A stretch of 64,000 nucleotides of DNA, taken from contig CAJFCV020000004.1 of NCBI GenBank assembly GCA_904066235.2, positions 7,998,001-8,062,000 on the forward strand. The letters are read 5' to 3'. Source of the stretch: Bursaphelenchus xylophilus. Its lineage: Eukaryota > Nematoda > Chromadorea > Rhabditida > Aphelenchoididae. The position numbers were made by a program, and so were the translations under genes. This document shows positions 1 through 12,448 of this stretch, in pieces. The notes beneath the pieces are model-generated. The model ran no database searches and was not told where the DNA came from. It worked only from the letters and a program-made list of their open reading frames with translations. Numbering within the stretch: the stretch's first letter is position 1; the number at the start of each line of letters is the position of its first letter.

Positions 1-749
1 CGATCCGCTGCGGCTGTTCCAGTAATTTCTTATGTATGTTCCGTAATGGCATTAAAATCCAATTTTATTGTTAATATAATCAGCAGTGTGTTACGAAAAC
101 ATAATATGATTACCGGCCCTCCTTCTCCACCCAATTACCCCACATATTTCGAAGGCCAAAGAGACGCGATTACCTCAGAAATGCCGCCCCAAACCCGAGC
201 TATTTAGTCATTGGGGAGGGAGTCGGTTTGCAGCCTTAAAAATAGGCATTGTTTATTTAATAATGGTTATTTTGGAACTGGAATTAAGACTTTGAATTCC
301 TTCGGGGATGCGAAGTGGGAGGAGGAACGGGCAGTTAAAAACCCGCGCATTTCCCCCACTTAGCCCAGTGGAGATGTGAATTATGAGTGATGGGAATGGA
401 GCTGTTTTTCCGGCATGTTTATACAAAGCGATGGGAATTTTTAGAAATTGGGGGTGGGATTATGGACTCTGTGGGTGGTGGAGTGGGAGAGGATGGATAT
501 GTGGTTCTGGCAGTTTGTTTACGGAAAGTTGTTGACAATGATCAGCAGGAAAATTGACAAATCAAGAGCCGAACTTAATGGCGTTCTTCTGTTAATCCAT
601 TTTTTAATTTATCATGTTTACGTAAAATGAACTGGTACTATTCTATACGTAATTTGGGAATTAATATGCTTTTTAATAAAATCTGGTACTCATGGGAATC
701 CCCCTCACAACGTCCTCCGCAAGTTCTTATTCTACACTCTTCCTTCTTT

Positions 750-909
750 GTATCAGTCTGTCGGGAAAATAACGGCGGATCGTCGCATCAAAATGTCTCG
801 TCTCGCCGCTATCGCGCACCAAATCCCAAGCCGCGGCTTGCAGTGGCAAAGCGATGATGGGCGATTCCGAGGCGCGACGATCCGCCGTTATTTTCCCGAC
901 AGACTGATA
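750..909. mobile_element. Inverted-repeat element (MITE-like), perfect 37-bp arms
   Basis: The left arm (750-786) begins GTATCAGTCTGTCGGGAAAA and the right arm (873-909) is its exact reverse complement over 37 bases. The arms enclose about 86 bp of GC-richer sequence with no coding capacity. Perfect terminal repeats on a 160-bp non-coding unit are typical of a miniature inverted-repeat transposable element. A TA dinucleotide sits just inside each end, which would fit a TA target-site duplication of Tc1/mariner type, but this could equally be part of the repeat itself. Family assignment is inference. Confidence 0.75.
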
Positions 910-3900
910 CATGAATATTTCGAACATCCATGAATTTCCCAATTTTTATGTAAAATTGAAGTCCTTCTTAATTGTAGTTGTTGTATTCAATTGACGACTT
1001 TCATGGCATCCAAATAGTCGTACAAAACATTTCCCGTCCAAACCCATTACCCTGAGATTTTTTTCTCTTTCTCTCAGGAGCAGTGTACGTACGTATTCTC
1101 GTTCATAACATGGTAAACTTTCTCGAGGGCAATTTCACAATTTCGAAACACTTTTACATATTTCCCTCCAAAATTGAATTTCGCTCTTCCTTCCTCGTTA
1201 ACTCGATTGTTTCTATAAGAGCGACAACGGGTTGGCGTGCGGACGACATATTTGTTATTCAAATTTGAAACATTAAAGCGTAGGTGGTCTCCGAAACACG
1301 GCGACAACGCAAGAGCCGTGGGAGCGCCCATGTCTCCAGGCACTGTTTTCTGCCCTCAGGGCTCACATATGTTTTTGATATGCGTTTTCTGATTCCGTTC
1401 GACGTCACAAACGCGGAACCATGAAGCGTCGTTGTACGTGAATGGTCCGACTTCCGTGGAACATTTTATTTTTGGAAGTTGAACTTTTTGAGTTGTTCAT
1501 TGAGTCCTGCTAATCGCCGGAGGGCAGTGACGGAAGATGGAGGAAGAGGAGCTATTATATATTCTAGACCGTGCTAATTCCGCCTCTCTATTTCGAATTA
1601 CTAAGTCGTCGTAGACTATGTGGGAAGGCATACTGTGGCCTATAAAAATGAGTAAAAACTCAATGCTTTTATGTGGATAAAAAATATTATACTTTTTTGC
1701 AATAACTTTAGTCATAAAAAGTTAACATACTTCGAACTGGTTTGAAGTGATATGTTTACTTATCAATTTTACCTTCCATTGTGTACGTATTGAGTTCATA
1801 ACTATTATTTTACACTCCTAGTGAGTGTTTTTCTTTTTGGTATTCATTTTCCCGACCAATTTTTTGAATGTCCATTACCATACCCAATCTCCTTTAAAAA
1901 CCTCTGCCCACAATGCAAAGAAATCTGTCCCCCCTTTGCTTGTGACCCCGTTAAAAGTTTAGCGGTTCTCCCATCGTCGTTTTCTCCCCGCCAACTTCCG
2001 GCGGAATCGCGCTGTGGACTAATAAATTGTCGCTGTGAAGTCGTTAAAAATTCCCCGAGCCGTTCATCTTATGCAACGGAATCTGTGATGGATTCGCGCC
2101 ATTTGTTCGCCGGAAGCGGGTCGTGGTCGTAAAACGCGTCGTTGTCCACGTACGGTCGCCCGACGTCCTTCCGTTCTCCAAAGATTCGCAATTCCTTCGC
2201 ATTGATAAGTTCCGGAGCGCCCACGATTTGGTGGAAAGTGTTCCATTGCAGCTGTATAGCAGTGAAAAGCCTGCAAGTTGAGGAATCTGGGTTATGGGGG
2301 ATTTGGTGTTTTGGTTTTGGGGAGCCTGTAAGATAGTAAGCTTAAATCAATGAAACATTTATACGCATGTGATTATTGATCAGATATTTCAAAAATCTAA
2401 AAATTCTGTGAACAGCTTTTAAGCTTGAAATCTGACTGACTTCCCCTCCAGACATATGTTCCCGTAATAGTGATAAAAAACGGAAAAAATTAATTAATTT
2501 ACTCATTAAGACCGTATGAAACACTTTGCCAAAGAACAGTTAACCTCCTGCAAGCAAGTTCCTTTCCTCGAATTGTCATCATCGCCTTCAGACTTATCCT
2601 TGCAGAATAAAACAGTAATCCAACCTCCCACTCAAACATCCCAAGCATCCTCCCACATTTTCCATAATATTCACCTGATTAGACCTTTTCAAGGGGTTTT
2701 TGTAACCCTAATCTCCTTTGACCTGTTGGCCTTTGGTTTCTGAGAAGCGACAGAATTTCCGATGTCATCTAAACCGGCAGACTTGGACTTGAAATTTTGC
2801 TCTTTGCTCGTCTAAAATTTGAAACCGAGTTCCGATTTCAGAGTATTTTTAGGTGAATCTTAGTGACAAGAATTGTATTAAACATCTTTTCGGATATTAC
2901 AATTTTTGAACCTCTGCAAAAAAACCGTTTTAAAACTCCAGTTTTCGGACCCGTTTGGCCATGCAACATTACAATATATTATAGTTGGTTGGACCCTCGT
3001 GTGATTCCTTTAAATCTTTTTTGATCCCTCCCAATCCTTACTTATGGTGTTTGTAACACATGGCTTGCGTGTCTTCTACAATACGTCTTCTGATTTCATT
3101 TGATTGGACCCACATTACAGCCGTTTTTTTTCTAAATTCCTCCTCCTTTTTTTGTGTTTTCGTTCCTTTGGCTGTTAAATTTTATAAGCTAGTAATTAGC
3201 AGCGTTCTTGCCCTCGGGCTGTTCATTCCGTGTTGTGCTCTGTGGCCACAGACGGCACACAGTTTATGGGCCTTTTGTGGGTTAATAATTACATCCTTCG
3301 GCGAGGACAATAAACATGGCTGCTAAGGGACCGGAAGAAAGGAGTTTTTTGTCTGAACTTGACGTGCTAATTGCGGGGTGTATTACGTAATTCCTTGTGA
3401 GTAATGGGAGTGATGAGGTATGTGTCGGGAAATGACTTGCCCCGAGGCGGCGAGCGGCGTTTTTGATAAGAAAGTGGGCGGATTTCTTTTTTGCGAAACA
3501 ATTGAGGGAAGCGCCTTCGAGTGCAATTGTTCTTTGAATTCCCTTATTTTTAAACTTCAACTTGTTAGGGCACGATTTGCGATCTAATGAGGAGACTCTC
3601 GAGTTGTGAGATTTCCCTCCCCCAAAAGCCCGAAAGGACAATAGAGTGTTCTAGTTCTTGTTTTTAATCTGTTTTTATAGTTTGTTTTCTTTTACACTAT
3701 TCTTGCGCCGTTTTACAACCTATTTTTCCAATTTCCGCTAAAATCTTGTCGAGTAATTGATAAAAAAGTAAGGTAATTACTTTCCAGCCAAGTCATTATG
3801 GCATCATAGGTAGTAGTGTTGCACTTTACTACCGGCGCTTTACTTGATTTCCCATAAGGAAAATTAGGTTTGAGAAATAAGAACCTTTAACGGAGGGAAA

Positions 3901-6492
3901 CGGGATTACTGGAATCAAATTACCAGTATTCAAAGAGTGTTTCAGGAATACCCAACCCGGAACTCGGAGTCAAAAATGATGAAAGGACTTTAATCTTCAC
4001 CCTCACATATTTTATGTATCTTCGAAGGGTGTTCTTATTAGCGATTCCACTCCCACATAATACAATACCTCTAACGATGGTATTCAGGCTATTTTGAGCC
4101 CGCCCTGGGGCTATTTACGAGTCCATCCCGAGTAGAATATAGTTCAACCGCGGGCAAAGTTTGTCCGGAGGTGGGGAGAATGTCTGAGCTGACAGGGGCG
4201 ACTGATACTGTCACCGCCGTCAGTCTGTCTTCCTTTCTTCCTGTCCGTCACTTGCAAACAGAATTCTCCATTGCCAGACCAACCTTCAGCAACGCTTTTG
4301 GGGACCAAAATTTAATAAAAATGATGTCGACTCTTCGCCGCTTTTTATGAAATTATTCTTCCCGCCGATGACGGGGTTAGTCACCGTTTACCCGGGCCTT
4401 CTTCTCGAATAATAAACTAGATGTTCGACGCAAAGTCCCATGTCCTGTATGATGTGAGTGAGGGATGGGAAGCTGCAGGGATGGAGATTAGTTTCAAACC
4501 AAAGCCTGTGTTAATACCTCGTTGAGCCTTTATTTCCCATCATGCTTTTTGTTTGGGCGTAATCCAGCCAACTTTACGTTGGGCTGAAGGTTTTGAACCC
4601 TCTGTTTACAGTTAAACGAATCTGTAAACCATGTGGTTGTTGAAAAGAGTTCGGTTTGCTAATTAATTACAAGCATACTGTCAGATATGTATTCAATGTT
4701 GTTCACTGATAATCTTCTCAATTTGGGCGTATCAGAACCGATGACGTCCTTTCCCCCTCCTAATGATAATTGCTGCCAAACAAGGGCAGCAATATTTGCT
4801 CGAGTTGCTGTGTTTACAATTTTCCGAATATCTGTTTCCTTCACCAACATTTATTGCTCGCTTCCAACCCATTAATGTCCTAATCGGCGGAAAATTCTCC
4901 CCTGTGATTTTCACACGTTTCCCTGCTAAAAACACCAGAGGCGCCAAGGGTCCATCGATGGGATTCGTCGACATTCCATCGCTTTAAGATGCGGTTTCGA
5001 GTCGATTCGACAGCGGAGGGGCGAAAAAGCGAAATGTTTTCTCGTGGCGTGGTGTGCTTCGAATGGAATTCCATTCCCCATTTTTTCATCAATTAAAAAA
5101 TGGATTTCGTTGAGCTCGCCCATTTTTCTTTTGTGGTGTTCCCACTTCCGGATGTTTTGTTATGCTCTCCCGCCTCCCCCTTGCATCCCCCCGTTCTGCC
5201 CTCGTTTCGTCCAGCTTTTATCCCTCAACACTCACGCCCTCCACCCCGAATATATCCCCTTTAATATTGCTACTAGACCAAACAAGGACTGAATGGATGA
5301 AGAGGACGAAGAAGGGGGCTGAAGTCACACAGAGTCAGGTGGTTGGACAAACAACGTCGTGAGCAATAAATGGGATGGAACAGGTGTTGTGTGTCCGGCT
5401 CGACCCCAGGCATAGGTCGGTACCCGCCCGAGGCCCCCAATTCAAAGGCGTGGGAGAGTTCTCTTCTCATTGAGGTCTCTCTTAAAACCATTTTTTATCC
5501 GCCGGCTACACTTTTGAAGTTTGTGTGTCCGTAGTACGTTTCCTAAAGATTGAGGACATTTGGGAGGGCCGGAGGACTTGCGTGGTGTCCGGATACGTCG
5601 TTTAATTTTATGGGAAATTAAAATTTATTATTTTTCCATATGGGGGTTTACTATAAATAGTATTTGTTTACTATAGAAAACTTCAGGAATATTTCCTCAT
5701 TACACCAATTTCCACTTTTTTAGGTAAAATTTCGTTTTTCTGGCCCAAGCGAAAATAAGGTTTTTGCAGAATTCTGTCGTGTTGCTCATTTCTTTCATAA
5801 ACCGCTTTTTCCTCGGATCATATTTTTCGAAATCCCGCATAGGGTTCAAGCGACTAGTGGCGTCAAATCGAACCATGTGATAGGGCCGACGATTATGCGT
5901 CATTTTGTGAAACCTCGCCCTCATTTCCATATCATTCTCTGCACTTAAACAGTAGGACATTCTCTACATTCTTGTTTTTTGCACACCGAGTCCCGTGGAA
6001 GTTAGTCCCCAGCCGGCTCCCTTAAGTCGGTTGGAAAAAGACCCCGGCTGGCCCGTATTTCCTCACCCTTTTTTTCTTGCTTTGGGCCACTTCCGGTCCC
6101 CTTAACTTAAAGAATTTTTTCCTTCTTCCTTTCCCCCCATTCCAGAACGAAGCATTCCCCTCGCTCCTGCTTTTTCCAACTCCCAAAAACGCCGCACTTT
6201 CCACATTGTTTCGCTCGGTTTTCACTTTTTTTGGTTCGATTATATTCCAGATCTTGAAGCCGTTCCTTTCTTGCGGTCTCTTCGCAAGACTTGTCGTTGT
6301 CAACTGTTGCCCCGAGGGGCGTTGATCGGTTGTTTACAATTTCATTTTTGACGGATCATGTCGTTTCCCAGAAGATATCATTGTTTTTCCCCATTTTTCT
6401 TATACTTTTCGAAACGTCGGCGCGACTTTGAAGCCCTCGCGTGTCGGAAATTTGAAAGCCCAAAGTTTTTTTCAATTAAAATGCGCAATTTT

Positions 6493-6525
6493 AGACGTCC
6501 AAGGCTTGGACAAGAAGCTACTTTA
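6493..6525 (+). promoter_or_regulatory. Candidate spliced-leader acceptor and short 5' leader of the phosphatase gene
   Basis: The bases before 6493 read CAATTTTAG, a good nematode 3' splice site with no obvious partner donor, 33 nt before the chosen ATG. Trans-splicing here would exclude the upstream in-frame ATG at 6358. This is inference. Confidence 0.4.
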
Positions 6526-8663
6526 ATGATGCTGGAACTGCAGTCCGAGTACCGGATCGATGCCGACCAGGCTAGCTCGTCGGTGATCGAGGATCCTAGC
6601 AAAATCAGGAATTGCTCATCCTCAGAGTTGGCGATTTGGCTGAGGGATGACCGAGCACACTTAGTTTTGTTGGACTGTAGACCCACCTCCGAATCGACCA
6701 CCACCTTTGCGGGCGCGCAAAAGATCCTTTTACCCACCGTTCTCATGCGCCGACTACAGAATGGAACTCTCTCACCCGGAAGTTTGGCGCCTCAGTTAGC
6801 GGAACAAACCCAACAAATTAGGGTGATAATTATTCCAGACAGATGTGCCAAGTCGGTCATGGCATCCAAAGTGTACGATATGCTGAACAAACGGGGCTTT
6901 GATGTGGTTTGTTTTGATGGTAAGTTTTCTTGGATGTCTGTTAAATTCATAGGGAAATAGTTGCCAGAATCACACAGGTCTAGAGTGCCCGAAAGCGTAC
7001 TGCTATTTCAGAGGAACCAGAAGACTTTGCCCGGCATTTCCCATCCCTGGTTGAGAGCACAAACTTTACGGCACCCCGCAAAAAGGGTGGATTAAATCTC
7101 TGTTTGTTGGCCAACAAGTTCTCGGAGAATGTCATCAAGCCGAGTGCGGATCGAGGATTTCCGGCCAAAATCTTTCACTGCGTCTATCTTGGGAACGATG
7201 AAACGGCGAAAAACAAGGAACTTCTGAAAAGGTAAGCGAGATGATTGCATGTTTTCACATCGAGGAAATGATGGCATTTCCACTAATCTCTGATTATTCT
7301 AAAAATAAAACTTTTCAGTTTTGGAATCAGTTATGTCATAAACGTCACCTCGGATCTGCCCAACTATTACGAAGCGGATCCGGACTTTCATTATCTTCGA
7401 ATTCCGGTGGATGACTCCCACTCGCACAACCTCGCCAAATACTTTCCGGGTAAGGGTTTTTTGTATTCATTAAAGTTATCAGTAACCGGAAAAGGACTTC
7501 ATGTAGAGAGCTTATCAAGTTGTTCTACAAATACTTTTTGTAGAGACCTTTCTCTTTGTTTTGGGCGCTATGTTTGATGTAAACAGGAAGTAATCGAATT
7601 CATAGGACCCCTTTTTTGCACATCTTGGAAAACCTTAAAATTGAGGATCTTTTAAAAAACGCCTCATTTAAAGTTGTGATCTCTGAGCATTTGTCATTTC
7701 TATTGCTTTTCCCATTGTTCATGAACTAATTGCTCTCGGTGATCTTGCTGACAATTTTCCACGCTAATTAGCACATACAGCGTGCACTTTTGATTACTAT
7801 TTCCCATTACATATTCTACTTCCTTCGGGTCAAACTCCGGGCATCGTTTTCGCGAGGGCGCTTGTTTACGAGACATCGCGTGGTGGAAATATTTAGACAG
7901 GGCAATTAGATAAAGTGTCACACGACTTCCGGCAAACATCTCACCTGTGGGAGTGGGGGGATTAATTTTAATAATTCCGGCTTTACTTGGAAATTAATCT
8001 CCTGAATTGGCCAGTGCACCGTCCCTTCGGCCGCTTGTTCTGACGGCGGATTTAAAGGGCTTGTTGACTGAATTGAATGGAAATTATTGCGGGGGGATGG
8101 TTTCTCATTTATGTGGGAGCGGAAAAGGTGTGAAGAAAAGAAAGGGGCATCGAGGGACCAAAAATTGCGAAATTACCACGTTTTGATAGCATGTTCTCTG
8201 TATGATTTGTTTTTTATGGAAACCAAAATGGTGTTTATTTATCCTTTATTACTTATATCTCACTTCTTATGTTTTACATCCAAATTTTCCCAGCCCTCAA
8301 ACAAGCATGTTTTGTTAATATTGTGTACCGTACTGACCGTATTTCCTTGCAGATGCCATTTCATTCATCGAGAAGGCGCGCTCCGAGAACACCTCGGTCC
8401 TCGTCCATTGTATGGCCGGAATTAGTCGTTCCGTCACCGTATGCCTTGCCTACCTGATGTACGTGATGCAATGTTCCCTGGACGATGCATTTGATCGGCT
8501 GCTCCATCAGAATGCGTCAATCCAGCCCAATTTCCATTTTATGGAATCTCTGTTGTGTTGGGAGCGGGAGATCCGTAAAGAAATGCACGCATATGTTGAT
8601 GAGAACTCCACCATGCCCTCATCTAATTCTTCGGCAGCTTCGTCAACATGTTCCTCGGCATAG
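6526..8663 (+). CDS. vhp-1: MAP-kinase dual-specificity phosphatase (rhodanese + DSPc), VHP-1-like
   Basis: Four exons (6526-6919, 7012-7231, 7319-7449, 8353-8663) join in frame to 351 residues. Residues about 20-140 form a non-catalytic rhodanese/CDC25-like domain ([12 protein letters not shown]) of the kind that docks MAP kinases. Residues about 175-320 form the phosphatase domain: the motif HCMAGISRS carries the nucleophile Cys268 and the P-loop Arg, and the upstream loop [11 protein letters not shown] supplies the expected general-acid Asp. Family knowledge: this type (DUSP8/16, worm VHP-1) dephosphorylates JNK and p38 MAP kinases in stress signalling. The start at 6526 follows a likely spliced-leader acceptor; the same frame is open back to an ATG at 6358. 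The protein ends in a short Ser-rich tail, whereas worm VHP-1 as I recall it has a much longer C-terminal region, so either the tail is lost or later exons are missed. Intron 3 is long, about 0.9 kb. Confidence 0.88.
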
Positions 8664-10085
8664 GAACCAAAAAAATTATTGTACATAGCTCCAAGCAACC
8701 GGGTACTTCCATAGTCGACTTTCTTGAGTTTTTTTTTGATCTACACATGACATGACTGTATCAGATTCTATATGGAAATTATGCAAAATTCTACGCGGAC
8801 TTTATATTTATTGTACAAATACACTCTACGCTCTCTCCCCCTACATACTATATACAATTGTCCGATCCGGGTGTTCTTTTGACTCTTCTCCAATGTGCCT
8901 TCAGCTCTTTTCTTAGCCAACTTTTGTTTGAAAGGATTATACAGCGATAATAAATACTGATTGTTCATAAAAACCCCGGTTGATTTATTGATTTTCGCCA
9001 GGACTTGTGACCGACTTTAGTTGCATGAATTGACAAATCTCTTCGTCTTGTGAGTAAGGACTTGGGATGAGGCATATTTTTAAACAAAAATTGCAGTAGT
9101 ATTGAGCAGAAAGAACTTTTAAACAGTTTGCATTTGTTTATGTTCCCATAATATTTCGTCACAGGGTGTTTCGAGCATTTAGCCTTATCTATTGTGCTTC
9201 AGAGGTACCTTACATGTACACAACCTACTCTGTGGGAAGGAAAATAAAATTGATTGGAGCAAAAATTAAAATAAATTATTCCACGCACTTTTACAGGTCC
9301 CGTTCCACACGTGACACGGCCATAAACCTTGTTGGTCTGCCACATTGCGCTCAGCACTTTGATTTCGAACGTTTTGAACGTATTCAAAACAGCCATGAAT
9401 ATTTATAGCTTTCGAAGAAATCCGTGACGTTCCAGAACATCCTACCACGCCGTCCGGAAACTCACCGGGGTGATCATTGGCGTTTGCACCGTGCAAAAAA
9501 GTCAGGCTGCAAGTGACAGAAGGGAAGAGCCATTTGCACAGTGCAAAAAAAGAGGAATTTTATAGCGCAGGGTGAACTTTAAATATATGTAGTAATAATA
9601 AAAAAATAATCGGGTTTAATGCCGTCCGTTCTTGGAAAGTCTTCTTGTATGGGATTTGGCGGCTTTTTCCGGAACAAATGTCAAATGCCTGGGGGCATCA
9701 AAGCTGTGTGGGTCCTTAAGCCCAATTTTTGAAATTTTGAAACTTCAAGAGCAACTAAAATAACATTTTGCAGGTGAAATCTTGGGCTTAATTGATGTTT
9801 ACATCTGGAATATTCAATGGGCTTAAGCTGTTATGTCCTGAATATTGTAGATTAATTATGAAGTTCACAACTTCCGCCGACGGAAATTGTAATTGTTTTT
9901 GAGGCCCTAAGGCAAAAAAATTCTAATATTTCACCTGCGGTAATGTTCTGGAATTTTTTTATTTTTAGCTGTGAAATTCAGGTAGTCTGACAAACGTAAA
10001 TCACATTTTACAAATTTAGAAATATAAGCGAAATATTAAATTTCTGTGTTTATTTATTGGTAATGTTCATTATGAATGGATTTCG
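8664..10085. other. Intergenic region between convergent genes
   Basis: The region holds the 3' ends of the phosphatase gene (+) and the membrane-protein gene (-). An AATAAA-like site near 8947-8952 may be the phosphatase polyadenylation signal, though nearer sites cannot be excluded. Two near-identical 15-bp palindromes of the form TTTGCACNGTGCAAA lie at 9483-9497 and 9533-9547. No gene was recognised. Confidence 0.5.
9483..9547. repeat. Pair of 15-bp palindromes TTTGCACNGTGCAAA
   Basis: TTTGCACCGTGCAAA (9483-9497) and TTTGCACAGTGCAAA (9533-9547) share 14 of 15 bases, both are perfect palindromes apart from the central base, and both are followed by an A-run. Their starts are 50 bp apart, about five helical turns. 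They could be sites for a dimeric DNA-binding protein; no factor is identified. Confidence 0.6.
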
Positions 10086-11833
10086 TTATGGTTCCCAGAC
10101 TGGTGGGACGATTCGAGCCGGTTTTGGGTCTGACAACGTTCTGGACAAGACAGACTGGCGTTGAAATTCATGCCTTTGCTTCGATCTGATCCTCTGATAT
10201 ACAATGAACAGAGTGATTACAATTATAACACAGGTTGTAAGGAGTGCCAATGGTACCCAAAGATAAAGCAGATTTCCAGTTGTTGACTGAAATCACGAAA
10301 CCTATATCCGCCCTGTCTGATAAAAGCGATTCAAAGCCCTTAAAATTTGCCTTACGTTTCCTGGAGTGACATCGAGTCGATAATTATTGGAAGAGCCAGC
10401 GCAATCCAATGGTTCCACTTTGATGTGAAGCTTTGAGGGTTTTTGATGGCACTAAAAATGTCTTAATTCGCTTTAGCCTTTTGATTACATACCTTGAGGA
10501 CGTCATCCAGCTTTACCACCACATTTGAGCTCTCCAACTTCTTGGGCTCCGATATGCAATCAGTTGAAGTTATTCTCAGCATTCCATGGCATTTATCGCT
10601 AAAATTTGAATATACATATAAGGCTAGTATGCTTGAAAAATTACTCTTAGAGTCAGGCTCACCCGAGTTCAGTGCCTTCAAAGATCTTCAAGTTGATGTA
10701 ATCGTCGTCATCGTTCAAAATGACATCCAATTCGAGGCTGCTGGCTGCAGTTTGCGCCGTCGGAGGACTTTGCGGAACTGTAATACGCTTTGAATAAAAT
10801 AACTCGAAAAAATTTCTTGTATTGGTCATAATAGTTATTAGAAAAGTTGAAGAATACAAAATGAAATTTTAATGCAAAAATTCCTTTAGGTTAAAAACTT
10901 TCTAAAAAAAAGTGGTCAAAGCGTAGCAAATATAGTAATACAAAAAAGTAGCAAGTAATGCAATTTACCTTCACGTTTCTTGCGGTTAGCCCTTTTAGAC
11001 GTTTTTACTGCCGTAGTCGTTGCTGGGCTTTGTTTTGCAGTCGCCTTAACTGCTGTGGTTGTCTGTGCCGCGTTGAGTGTACTCTGACTCGCATTATAAC
11101 TCTGACCTGAACTCGAGCTTCCTGTACTAAAACTGCTTTGACTGTTTCCAGCAGAAACTGTCGTTGAGCCTGCCGGCGTATTTGGTGCTTCTAAATGCTA
11201 GAATTTAGATATAAATTCTGTTCATACTTGTTGTAGTCGCTGTGTTATTTTTGAGTATCAGTGCATTTATTGTTGCTTCGGCCGATGATAAATTCGCTGG
11301 TTGGATTAGCAGCTGGATTCTAAAAAAAGTGAAATAATAAAAATATATGGAGAATACGATCCTACAAAGTTTCATTTGACTGCGTGGAAGTTGAATTACA
11401 TTTGGTTCGAGATTTCAAACTGTGTAGATCCGTTCGCGATATCATTTTACTTATTGGGCCTGAAAAGGGCACTTAATATTCAAACGGAAAAATACGTCGT
11501 ATTGTACAATTATTTTAAGATAATTGTAAATACAAAGGTCCATGATTATTATATACCTTTTATCCTCGGGAACAGCAACACATTCCTTTCCTGTTTACAG
11601 ACAGTCCCATAAACATCAAAACCCGGGACTGATTCATCCATACTCGAATTGAACATGAGGAAAACATCAGTCTCCCAGGAGGGCAGCTTGATCTCCACCC
11701 AAACCGGCTCATCCAATCTTACCGTCGTATGCGGTCGATTCCTTTCCGTGACATCGATTCTCGGCGCCGCATTTACACACCAAAAACAAAAGCCGAAAGT
11801 CAGAAGCGACCGGAGCTGGAGGGTCGGTTGCAT
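10086..11833 (-). CDS. Predicted type I membrane glycoprotein, family unrecognised
   Basis: Eight exons join exactly in frame to 400 residues: 11557-11833, 11366-11459, 11228-11319, 10969-11190, 10663-10777, 10493-10598, 10356-10451, 10086-10286. The start at 11833 gives a signal peptide (LLTFGFCFWCVNAAP); in-frame ATGs at 11860 and 11977 are possible alternatives. After an extracellular region of about 90 residues comes a Ser/Thr/Ala-rich stalk (exons 3-4) likely to be O-glycosylated, ending in a basic run (SKRANRKKRE). Next is a region with acidic residues (NDDDDY) and paired Cys (DKCHGMLRITSTDC, then KCHQK and PLDC). The last exon carries one hydrophobic transmembrane segment (WVPLALLTTCVIIVITLFIV) followed by a basic stop-transfer YQRIRSKQR and a cytoplasmic tail of about 30 residues. 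The basic run could be a furin-type cleavage site. I do not recognise the family; function unknown. Confidence 0.75.
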
Positions 11834-12448
11834 TTGGTCCTTCCTAGAGGTTTCCCCCATGCATTGATCATAGTCATGGGGGCGGACAGTGATCGTCTCT
11901 GGACGGTTTTGAATTTCTAATTTCCCGTTTCTTCTGCTCGAGGCCCTTAATGGGAATGTCCTCGGATGTTCGAACATGTATTATGTGATTGGGCTTGAGT
12001 CAACCCGTCATTGGGGCTGATTGTTATGTATGTAATGCAATCATAAATGATCGAGTAGGCGGGTTATTTGGCTGAGAGCCGGGGGAGGACCATTTTGAAG
12101 CGAGGTTGTAATTATGATAAGCTTCAAACTCGGGGTGAATTATTCCGGTTAAAGATTCTGAATTAGAAAGTTGTACCAACTTTGCGCTGGTTGTCTTTGC
12201 AAAAACTCCATGAATATTAATTAATAGAGTTGTAAAAACACGGTCAAGTGACCACAAATTTCGACTTTCTTTTGTAATTCACAAACTGTAACGACTATCT
12301 CCATTATCATTTTTACATACTACCAAAACAAAACAGCAATATTTATTGAATATTTCAATTCTTTCACCTCATCTGCAAATAGAGCCTCACTTCAAGGAAG
12401 TATAAAAGAACTTATGAATCACTTTATTTGACCACAAATCCGATGAAC

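Larger units (their letters stand above)
1..6525. other. Gene-poor region upstream of the phosphatase gene
   Basis: About 6.5 kb with no convincing gene. The open frames here are short, lack splice-flanked continuation and show no recognisable protein motif on either strand. The only structured item I see is the inverted-repeat element at 750-909. The stretch presumably holds promoter and enhancer DNA for the phosphatase gene that starts near 6.5 kb, and the far side may belong to a gene outside the window. No tRNA with both a good A box and B box was noticed. Confidence 0.6.

Noticed and set aside
1821..2132. 103-residue + frame with several Cys
   Set aside because: Low-complexity, no signal peptide or splice continuation, and no pattern of any known family.
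6358..6525. Upstream in-frame ATG of the phosphatase
   Set aside because: The added residues are low-complexity and a good 3' splice site (candidate spliced-leader acceptor) lies between the two ATGs. It remains possible.
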